Assembly: GCA_903885865.1 (NCBI GenBank)
Contig: CAISKH010000220.1
Location: 1 to 5,108 of the forward strand
Direction: 5' to 3'
DNA: 5,108 nt
Origin: an uncultured Mucilaginibacter sp.
GTDB lineage: Bacteria > Bacteroidota > Bacteroidia > Sphingobacteriales > Sphingobacteriaceae
Shown here: piece by piece, positions 1-5,108 of the stretch
Position numbering within the stretch: position 1 is the first letter of the stretch
Layout of the letters: every line of letters starts with the position of its first letter
Notes under the pieces: model-generated
Seen by the model: only the letters and a program-made list of their open reading frames with translations
The model's database searches: none
What the model was told of the DNA's origin: nothing
Made by a program: the position numbers and the translations under genes

Positions 1-856
1 CTACAGCCTGTAACAGGGTAACGGCTAAATAGGTAAGCTGTTTGGACATTAAGCCTACCATATAGTTGGTGGGCAGAGTTTTTAAGCGGATAAAACTGCC
101 ACTTATTTTTTCCCTAACCACGCTTCCGCCTAGCGACATGATAACGAAAAACATAGCAAATATGGTCCACGCGGGCACGTTATGCTGACTTGCATTGGGT
201 GTGGTGCGTGTACCGTCTTTGGAGACCGGGAGCATATTGATAGTGGTGTTACTACTCAGCATTTCGTTTTCCAGCTTTTGGGGCATTGGTTTTTCGTTTG
301 TGGAGTAATAGAGGGTTCTTAAGGTTTCGCGGCTCTCCACCAATTGTAATGCGCTTTGTATGGCTCCCTGTACCGAAAACCGTAATGATTCCTGTAATAC
401 CGGGTTATAATAAACCATCAGCGGACCGATATTTATCACCTGTTTTTTAACGGTATCCTCTTGCCCGCTAAACTCGGCGCTGGCTTTGTCTGATACGTTT
501 TTGGCTTTCGCCGATACTTTTGCGGTGAAATCTGCCGGTATAACTATACCTAACAGCGCATCCTTGCTGTGCATATCATCAGCCAGGGTTTCTTTGTTCT
601 GTTGGGGTAGGATAGTTACTTTAAACAGGCCAATATGATCCAGGTCGCTAATTAATTGCCGGCTTACTTTGCCGGTATCCAGGTTGCAAATTAAAACGGA
701 TAGCTTGTTTTTATTAACCAGTTCAAAAGTGCTGTTTTGAATGCTGGTTACCACTACCACCAAAATCACCGGCATAATAAACATAAGCAGGATGCCCACC
801 TTATCGCGGAGCAGTATCCGTGTGTCTTTCTTTATGGAGAGCCAGAGTTTAAACAT
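1..856 (-). CDS. ABC-2 type transporter permease, 3' end beyond window
   Basis: Membrane subunit of an ABC-2 exporter, probably in the inner membrane and working with the ATPase encoded just upstream. The ATG at 856-854 shares one base with the ATPase stop codon (TAATG), and the frame stays open to base 1, giving 285 visible residues. A short cytoplasmic N terminus is followed by a transmembrane helix at about 21-38 (ILLMFIMPVILVVVV), then about 190 mostly polar residues expected to lie outside the membrane. A second helix lies at about 229-243, followed by the coupling-helix-like stretch VVREKISGSFIRLKTLP (246-262) and the start of another helix near 273. This long loop after TM1 is typical of NatB/YhfK-like and drug-exporter ABC-2 permeases. 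The missing 3' part should hold the remaining helices. The substrate is not readable from sequence; the context suggests a dialkylresorcinol-derived lipid or pigment. Confidence 0.9.
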   Translation of the reverse strand, partial: MFKLWLSIKKDTRILLRDKVGILLMFIMPVILVVVVTSIQNSTFELVNKNKLSVLICNLDTGKVSRQLISDLDHIGLFKVTILPQQNKETLADDMHSKDALLGIVIPADFTAKVSAKAKNVSDKASAEFSGQEDTVKKQVINIGPLMVYYNPVLQESLRFSVQGAIQSALQLVESRETLRTLYYSTNEKPMPQKLENEMLSSNTTINMLPVSKDGTRTTPNASQHNVPAWTIFAMFFVIMSLGGSVVREKISGSFIRLKTLPTNYMVGLMSKQLTYLAVTLLQAV

Positions 857-1611
857 TAGTTTCGGTAGGCCTTGCCGGTTAAGTTAATAAACAGTTCTTC
901 CAGGCTCTCATTGCTATGCTCTTTTAATACCGCGTTAATATTGCCCTGTGTAATTATTTTGCCTTGATCTATTAACGCGATATGTTCGCATAGGTCCTCA
1001 GCCTCGCTCAACTGGTGCGAAGTATAGATCAGCGTGGTGCCGTTTTCATTGAGTTTACGCAGATAACTAATAATGGCATGGCGGGTTTGTACATCAACGC
1101 CTACGGTAGGTTCATCTAAAAACAATAGCTGCGGGTTATGTATAACGCCGATAGCCAGGTTTACCCGGCGTTTCATACCGCCCGAAAATTTGCCAACCGC
1201 TTTATTACGTACATCTTCCAAACCTAAAATATGCAGCAGTTCATCGGTTTGTTGGGTTATTTCAGTTTTATTCAACCCTGCCCAGGCGCCAAAAAACTCC
1301 AGGTTTTCGGCGGGGGAGAGCTCCTGGTAAAATGAAAGGTCCTGCGGAACAAAGCCAAACAGTTTGTTTACCGCTTTATCTTTGCCATCCACTTTTTGTC
1401 CTAATAATTTAATACTGCCCTCATTAACCGAAAGTACGCCGGTCATCAAATTCATTAATGTAGTTTTACCTGCGCCGTTTGGGCCGAATAAACCAAAGCG
1501 CTCGCCTTTTGCTATCTGCAAATTAAGGTTAGAGAATGATACATCCGCATTGTCGGGATAACGGAACCCTACATTCTCAATACTTACAGCAATGGATTCA
1601 TTTACCGCCAT
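856..1611 (-). CDS. ABC-2 exporter ATP-binding protein
   Basis: Cytoplasmic ATPase that powers the adjacent permease. All ABC hallmarks are present in its 251 residues: aromatic A-loop Tyr18, Walker A GPNGAGKT (43-50), Q-loop Gln90 in FVPQ, signature SGGMK (143-147), Walker B LLFLDEP (162-168) with catalytic Glu167, D-loop GVD (171-173) and switch His199 in YTSH. The signature SGGMKRR and the overall length fit the CcmA/DrrA drug- and lipid-export group, not importers. The ATG at 1611 overlaps the end of the BtrH-like gene by 10 nt in another frame (AAATGGCGGTAA) and is preceded by an A-rich leader without a clear Shine-Dalgarno, as is common in Bacteroidota. Its stop overlaps the permease start by one base. 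The family is certain; the transported substrate is inferred from neighbours only. Confidence 0.95.
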   Translation of the reverse strand: MAVNESIAVSIENVGFRYPDNADVSFSNLNLQIAKGERFGLFGPNGAGKTTLMNLMTGVLSVNEGSIKLLGQKVDGKDKAVNKLFGFVPQDLSFYQELSPAENLEFFGAWAGLNKTEITQQTDELLHILGLEDVRNKAVGKFSGGMKRRVNLAIGVIHNPQLLFLDEPTVGVDVQTRHAIISYLRKLNENGTTLIYTSHQLSEAEDLCEHIALIDQGKIITQGNINAVLKEHSNESLEELFINLTGKAYRN

Positions 1612-2615
1612 TTTATATTTTTTAACGCTGTAAAAGCTTTCTTTTCCATTTCGGCTATTTCTAAAAGATAATCGCCCATTATATTAAAATCTTCCTGGCT
1701 GCCTATTCGGCCCTTATAAATGCCCGCAGCTTGTACAGCCGCGGTTCGCCATAAATCGCCTGAAGCTGTGAATGTTTTCGATATTTCCAACAATTCATCA
1801 TTAGGGACATAAGCATGAGCCTCCTGCAAAAACGCCCCGTAAATATAGCGAAATCCGCCGCCGCCTGTTCCTATTTCTTCCTGCATACGTACCAGTTGCG
1901 CCAAATACAAACCCGCCTGCTTCAAGCCTAAGCTATCGCGCCATTTTTTTATCCGGTTACCTGTAAATCTTATTCCGTTTACACCGGCTATTGGCCCTGC
2001 AAAAGATAAAATGCTGCGTACGTTTTTATCTATCCCGTTTATAATGCCTTTCTTTAGCTGATCATTGGTAACTATTTGATTTTCTTTAGGATAATATAAC
2101 TGTCCGTTGGGTGCTAAAGCGCCTTTTGCAAACCGTACCCGCTCCAATTCATAAGCAGTTAAGGTGCTGGTATGCTCCATTACGGGGTCGCTAACCATAT
2201 AGTTGCCATCCTCGGTTCCGTAAACTATCAGGTTATGTGCGTTAAAATGAAAACGGTACTCTTTTGGGAAATAGGGCAGGTAATAAACCCCAACCTGGCA
2301 ACCAACGGGATGGCCCGCTGCTAAACATTCATTCAAAAAAGCCTCAGCAGCTTCTTTCGATCGGAATTTTTTACGTACAACCGGTATACCTAATGCCTTG
2401 CAGGTTCTTTTAAATATTAACCCAGGTAAGGTGCGGAAGGCAATTACAGGGCCGTTATTAATTTTTAATAAAGGGATGTATACAAAAAATAAGCCAGCGC
2501 CAATGCCAAACGCCAGCGGCTCGGTAATTTGCTGAACACCAATATTTTTTAACAGGCTCATGGTTACACCGTTTTCGCAGTGCGCTGCCTGTATGTGGTT
2601 AAAATCAAGCTTCAT
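1602..2615 (-). CDS. BtrH N-terminal domain / DUF4872 protein, candidate acyltransferase
   Basis: 337-residue protein with a BtrH-type N-terminal domain and a DUF4872-like C-terminal half. BtrH itself transfers an acyl side chain from an acyl carrier protein to an aminoglycoside in butirosin synthesis, through a Cys-His-Asp papain-like centre. Candidates for that triad are visible: Cys13 in AAHCENG, His127 in AHNLIVYG and Asp143 in MVSDP. The stretch EPLAFGIGAGLFFVY (32-46) and the glycine-rich EEIGTGGGGFRYIYGAFLQEA region (246-266) also fit the family. There is no signal peptide, so it should be cytosolic. The start at 2615 overlaps the preceding gene by 11 nt; a later start would lose Cys13. 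No aminoglycoside genes are nearby. Downstream of DarA/DarB, it may acylate the dialkylresorcinol, for example forming the flexirubin ester. The family call is firm; the substrate is inferred. Confidence 0.85.
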   Translation of the reverse strand: MKLDFNHIQAAHCENGVTMSLLKNIGVQQITEPLAFGIGAGLFFVYIPLLKINNGPVIAFRTLPGLIFKRTCKALGIPVVRKKFRSKEAAEAFLNECLAAGHPVGCQVGVYYLPYFPKEYRFHFNAHNLIVYGTEDGNYMVSDPVMEHTSTLTAYELERVRFAKGALAPNGQLYYPKENQIVTNDQLKKGIINGIDKNVRSILSFAGPIAGVNGIRFTGNRIKKWRDSLGLKQAGLYLAQLVRMQEEIGTGGGGFRYIYGAFLQEAHAYVPNDELLEISKTFTASGDLWRTAAVQAAGIYKGRIGSQEDFNIMGDYLLEIAEMEKKAFTALKNIKWR

Positions 2616-3012
2616 TAACGGTCATGGTTTGTAGGTCGTGTACACTTACGTTAAAAACTTCCGCATATTTTTGAAGTTTTGTACCAGATAGTTTATTGAA
2701 TACTTCCGGCCTCAAATGCCGCTTTACCTGCCATTGCCAAAAGCCGGTATAACCGGCCAGTATTTTTATATCCATTAAGCCCTTCTCCATAAAGAACAGT
2801 ATCGGACTGGCATCTTTATTCAATACCTTCTGTTTTGTTGCCGCGATGCGCTCCTCAACATCCTGCCACGCGGTATCAAGCGCGGTTATTTTTACATCCC
2901 ATCCATCACTAAGTTGTGTGGTATATTTTCCCGATTCATCCGTAACATAACAAACCTCCTTGGTTATTTTACCCAAAGCGCCAAGATCCTGCGGAACATC
3001 TTCTTTTTTCAT
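2605..3012 (-). CDS. Conserved-looking 135-residue protein of unknown function
   Basis: I do not recognise a named family with a known function. The protein is soluble, with no signal peptide and no transmembrane segment. The N-terminal part (about 1-45) is polar and includes SDGWDVKI. Residues 46-64 look like a charged helix, and 70-84 (PILFFMEKGLMDIKI) is hydrophobic. The C-terminal part, from LAGYTG (85-90) through QVKRHLRP (95-102) to LQKYAEVFNVSVHDL (113-127), follows the spacing of a Cro/C1-type helix-turn-helix, although the recognition helix is atypical and Trp-rich (FWQWQV). Its ATG at 3012 follows the repeat-bearing gap after DarB. Its last 11 nt overlap the start of the BtrH-like gene, so the two are probably translated together. 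It could be a pathway accessory protein or a small regulator. The coding call is strong; the function is open. Confidence 0.85.
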   Translation of the reverse strand: MKKEDVPQDLGALGKITKEVCYVTDESGKYTTQLSDGWDVKITALDTAWQDVEERIAATKQKVLNKDASPILFFMEKGLMDIKILAGYTGFWQWQVKRHLRPEVFNKLSGTKLQKYAEVFNVSVHDLQTMTVNEA

Positions 3013-3020
3013 ATTAATAT
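3011..3020. repeat. Perfect 10-bp palindrome before a start codon
   Basis: ATATTAATAT is self-complementary and includes the first two bases of the ATG at 3012-3010 on the minus strand. It directly abuts the REP-like element. An A/T palindrome of this size can arise by chance in an A/T-rich leader, so an operator role is not claimed. Confidence 0.5.
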
Positions 3021-3111
3021 AGCCCCCTCTAAATCTCCCGCGGTAGGGGAGACTTGCCCATCGCTTGAGGCTTTTTAAAGCCCTCCCTTCCGGGGAGGGT
3101 TGGGTGGGGCT
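3021..3111. repeat. REP-like multi-hairpin palindromic element
   Basis: AGCCCC (3021-3026) and GGGGCT (3106-3111) form a perfect outer 6-bp inverted repeat. They enclose three possible stems: TCTCCC/GGGAGA (3034-3039 with 3047-3052), GGCTTT/AAAGCC (3069-3074 with 3077-3082) and CCCTCCC/GGGAGGG (3081-3087 with 3093-3099). The last two share two bases, so they may be alternative folds. The C-rich/G-rich composition contrasts sharply with the A/T-rich leaders elsewhere in the window. Elements of this look recur between genes in Sphingobacteriaceae as I remember them, but copy number cannot be shown from a single window. It starts only 3 nt past the DarB stop codon. Confidence 0.65.
3023..3029 (-). 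promoter_or_regulatory. Possible ribosome binding site at repeat edge
   Basis: On the minus strand the last bases of the repeat read GAGGGGG, ending 10 nt before the ATG of the 135-residue gene. It is the only strongly purine-rich G-containing stretch I see before any start codon here. The spacing is slightly long, and Bacteroidota depend little on Shine-Dalgarno pairing, so the role is tentative. If the outer AGCCCC/GGGGCT stem forms, part of this run would be paired and hidden. Confidence 0.35.
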
Positions 3112-3114
3112 TCT

Positions 3115-4254
3115 TTAACAAACCGTAAGCATTGCATACATATACGAGAAACGCGCGCTTTCGGGAACCAGCAATAATATTTTTTCGCCCGTTTTTAATT
3201 TACCGCTATGAAACAGTTCATCAATCATTAAATAAACAGAGGCTGCGCCCACATTACCTACGGTATACAGGTTAATGAACCATTTTTCGTAAGGGATACC
3301 GCCGCCATATATTTCTACCAGGTCGTAAATTTTACTTTTAAAAAAGTTGCTGGAGATATGCGGTAAAAAATGATCTATATCTGTCGATGTAAGCCCTTTT
3401 CGTTCAAATATCTCCCTTATTTTTTTACCGCCCAGGGCCACTATATTATCGCTCAATAAATTAATATCCTGCTTAACACTGAATATAGATTTGGTCATGA
3501 TCTCCTCCGGCGTATAGTCCATAAAGCCCCTTAATGTTCCGTCGGCCTCTTTTTCACCGCCCATATACATGCAGGTTTCCATTTCATTGGCGTAGGATAC
3601 ACCCTCTATCCAGTCGATACGCAAACTCAAGCCTTCGTTGTTAGGTTCATCGCTCAATAAAAATGCCGAGGCGCCGTCTGATAACATCCACCTCAAAAAA
3701 TCTTTTTGAAAAGCGATGAAAGGATTATCGGTCAGTTCTTTCAGTTTTTGTGCTTCTTCTTCAAATACATCTGATACCAGTAAACCCGAAAACCGTTCAG
3801 AACCTGTCGCTACGGCCAGCTTAACATCGCCGGTTTTAATAGCCATATAGGCGTATTTAAGCGAATGCATACCCGCGCAGCATACACCTGATGGCGAAAC
3901 CACCTCAATAGCTTCTGCCTCCGGCAGCCAGCCGTGGGTCATTACTCCGTGTGATGGCATCATTTGGTCGGGCGAGGAAGTACCGCATGATAGCAGTTCA
4001 ATATCCTTTATTTTTTCAGGATCGTCTTTAAATAGGGCCTTTACAGCTAAAGCTGTCATTTCGGCATTGGTATGTGTGGGTTTTCCGCCTTTTGTTAAAG
4101 CGTAATAGCGGGTAGTTATGCCGTTATTGCGCAGTACTATACTTTTTGATTTTGATGGTTTATCATTAATATAACCCAGGTAAAGTTCCATATCCTCGTT
4201 AGGAACGGGTTCATTCGGTAAAAAGGATGATGTCTTAACAATATAAACAGGCAT
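3115..4254 (-). CDS. darB: DarB-type ketoacyl synthase III, dialkylresorcinol condensing enzyme
   Basis: Thiolase-fold condensing enzyme of the KAS III family. In the dialkylresorcinol pathway, DarB joins two beta-keto acyl thioesters into a 1,3-cyclohexanedione. From the ATG at 4254 it has 379 residues, longer than housekeeping FabH (about 317) and normal for DarB. The catalytic triad is visible: Cys126 in GVCCAGMHSL, His299 in FLPHISSNFF (the HQAN position) and Asn334 in VGNVGAAS. The insertion around 165-187 (FEEEAQKLKELTDNPFIAFQ) probably shapes the acyl pocket. The frame extends three codons further to a TTG at 4263 that overlaps the DarA stop (TTGA). I prefer the ATG because MPVYIV...FLPNEP begins where family members usually begin. 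The gene follows DarA with 5 nt between stop and ATG. The family call is firm; the natural acyl substrates are unknown. Confidence 0.9.
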   Translation of the reverse strand: MPVYIVKTSSFLPNEPVPNEDMELYLGYINDKPSKSKSIVLRNNGITTRYYALTKGGKPTHTNAEMTALAVKALFKDDPEKIKDIELLSCGTSSPDQMMPSHGVMTHGWLPEAEAIEVVSPSGVCCAGMHSLKYAYMAIKTGDVKLAVATGSERFSGLLVSDVFEEEAQKLKELTDNPFIAFQKDFLRWMLSDGASAFLLSDEPNNEGLSLRIDWIEGVSYANEMETCMYMGGEKEADGTLRGFMDYTPEEIMTKSIFSVKQDINLLSDNIVALGGKKIREIFERKGLTSTDIDHFLPHISSNFFKSKIYDLVEIYGGGIPYEKWFINLYTVGNVGAASVYLMIDELFHSGKLKTGEKILLLVPESARFSYMYAMLTVC

Positions 4255-4259
4255 ACGGC

Positions 4260-5108
4260 TCAATTTAAATTTAAATAATATTGTTTCTTCGCCCTGATAC
4301 GATTCGGCGAAGTAAACCTGAACAATAGCGCATCAATAGTAATAACAATTGGCGCGCCTACAAAAAAAGCAATTAAAAGGTAATATTTAAATGCCCTAAC
4401 CCAAACCAGTTTATTTTTTCTTTTGGCAATAATGCGGGCCCAAACCGAAAATATCTTACTTGCTACACCCTCAATTATCATGAGGTTATAGTTTAGTACC
4501 ACCGCTTTTTCGGTATCTAACTGCTTTTGTAAACCTTCCCAATTACTATGTTCAAGATGAGATAAAACGTTTTCACCAAATACTTTGGTATGCTTAATGT
4601 CTGCATCAGCAACACCGGGAGGGGGGAAAATGTTTAGGTAACTGTCTTTTTTTCCGTGCAGCATCCAATGGAAGATGGTAACAAAGCTAACCGGGTTGGG
4701 GTGTTTATCAACCAAAGCTATATTTCCTACTAGTTTTGCTTCCGCTGCGCGGATGAGTTTTTTTACCCGTACAAAGGCGCTGAGCCACATATTGCGCGCG
4801 CCTGTTACAGTTATAACAGGTGTGTTTTTTAAAACAGCTTTCAACCCGGGCGTTTGCATTAAAGAATTAAAGGGAATGCTGGGCGATAAAAACCAGGCCT
4901 GGTAACCTAAAATTATGAGATCGTATTTTGATTCTTTTAGTTCAAAAGGTTCAAGTTTGGCGGGCACATCAAGCTGGCAATCGGGCATTACGCTAAAAAA
5001 TGTATCGGCCGTCCACGGAAATTTTGGTTCATCAACTAATTTAACCCGTACTTTTTCTACGGATATTCCTGCTTCAATAAGGGGCGCAGTTAAATTATCG
5101 ATGATCTC
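4260..5108 (-). CDS. darA: DarA-type dialkylresorcinol enzyme (flavodoxin-like), 5' end beyond window
   Basis: Partner of DarB. In characterised pathways DarA aromatises the cyclohexanedione made by DarB to a 2,5-dialkylresorcinol; databases often call it a dialkylresorcinol condensing enzyme. The frame is open to the right edge, giving 282 visible residues. An internal ATG at 4988 is not the true start, since coding sequence such as AGISVEKVRVKLVDEPKFPW continues upstream of it. Only the first strand and phosphate-binding loop, roughly 10-20 residues, should be missing. The visible part has a flavodoxin-like YDLIILGYQAWFLSPSIP (62-79) and TPVITVTGARNMW (96-108), fitting an FMN-type fold, then HWMLHGKKD and IFPPPGV. 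A C-terminal extension holds a transmembrane helix at about 243-263 (YLLIAFFVGAPIVITIDALL) and a basic tail, suggesting membrane anchoring. Its TGA stop lies just before DarB. Confidence 0.88.
   Translation of the reverse strand, partial: EIIDNLTAPLIEAGISVEKVRVKLVDEPKFPWTADTFFSVMPDCQLDVPAKLEPFELKESKYDLIILGYQAWFLSPSIPFNSLMQTPGLKAVLKNTPVITVTGARNMWLSAFVRVKKLIRAAEAKLVGNIALVDKHPNPVSFVTIFHWMLHGKKDSYLNIFPPPGVADADIKHTKVFGENVLSHLEHSNWEGLQKQLDTEKAVVLNYNLMIIEGVASKIFSVWARIIAKRKNKLVWVRAFKYYLLIAFFVGAPIVITIDALLFRFTSPNRIRAKKQYYLNLN

Larger units (their letters stand above)
3013..3114. other. Intergenic gap DarB / 135-residue gene
   Basis: This is the only non-coding stretch of any size in the window, 102 bp inside an otherwise gapless gene run. 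It is almost filled by inverted-repeat structure (listed separately). I see no Bacteroidota-type promoter (TTTG near -33 with TAnnTTTG near -7) and no stem followed by a U-run on the minus strand, so readthrough from DarB into the downstream genes is the simplest reading. Confidence 0.7.

Noticed and set aside
1073..1561. Plus-strand open frames opposite the ATPase (1073-1330 and 1364-1561)
   Set aside because: They lie wholly inside a well-supported ATPase gene on the other strand and have low-complexity, Ser/Pro-rich translations with no recognisable motif.
1602..2615. Butirosin-type aminoglycoside pathway
   Set aside because: Only the BtrH fold is shared. No aminoglycoside biosynthesis genes are present, and the neighbours are dialkylresorcinol enzymes.
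3069..3099. Rho-independent terminator after DarB
   Set aside because: The stems are strong, but on the minus strand they are followed by mixed sequence without a U-run, and the downstream genes have no visible promoter of their own.
3115..4254. Housekeeping FabH for fatty acid initiation
   Set aside because: The protein is about 60 residues longer than FabH, carries a DarB-like insertion, and directly follows DarA, which points to the dialkylresorcinol enzyme.
4617..4630. C6 run (minus strand) in DarA as a phase-variation tract
   Set aside because: Six identical bases are too short to be convincing, the frame is intact, and the run simply encodes part of the IFPPPG motif region.
4675..4905. 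Plus-strand open frame opposite DarA
   Set aside because: It is antisense to conserved DarA coding sequence, with no domain, leader or neighbour supporting it.

Overview
The window looks like part of a Bacteroidota chromosome. A Sphingobacteriaceae-type genome (Mucilaginibacter or Pedobacter-like) is my best guess. The reasons are moderate GC, weak or absent Shine-Dalgarno sequences, A/T-rich leaders before start codons, and the dialkylresorcinol (flexirubin-type) gene pair DarA/DarB in the form typical of that phylum. The taxon is an inference from these features, not from a database match.

Everything is on the minus strand, so transcription runs from high to low coordinates. From the right edge the order is: DarA (flavodoxin-like dialkylresorcinol enzyme, 5' end outside the window); DarB (ketoacyl synthase III-type condensing enzyme); a 102-bp gap holding a folded, REP-like repeat; a 135-residue protein of unknown function; a BtrH-type acyltransferase with a DUF4872 C-terminal region; an ABC-2 exporter ATPase; and the matching ABC-2 permease (3' end outside the window). 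Apart from the one gap, the genes touch or overlap (TTGA at DarA/DarB, then overlaps of 11, 10 and 1 nt), which is strong evidence for one operon with translational coupling. No stretch over 300 bases lacks a gene. No RNA genes, CRISPR array, transposase or convincing promoter is visible.

Working model: DarB condenses two beta-keto acyl thioesters into a cyclohexanedione, and DarA, apparently membrane-anchored at its C terminus, aromatises it to a 2,5-dialkylresorcinol. The BtrH-like enzyme, whose family moves acyl groups from carrier proteins, is a candidate for acylating the resorcinol. In flexirubins the resorcinol is esterified to an aryl-polyene acid. The ABC-2 transporter would move the lipid-like product toward the envelope. 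The DarA/DarB assignments rest on family knowledge plus visible catalytic motifs. The ester-forming and export roles are inference. The 135-residue protein is the real unknown; its C-terminal half resembles a Cro/C1-type helix-turn-helix.
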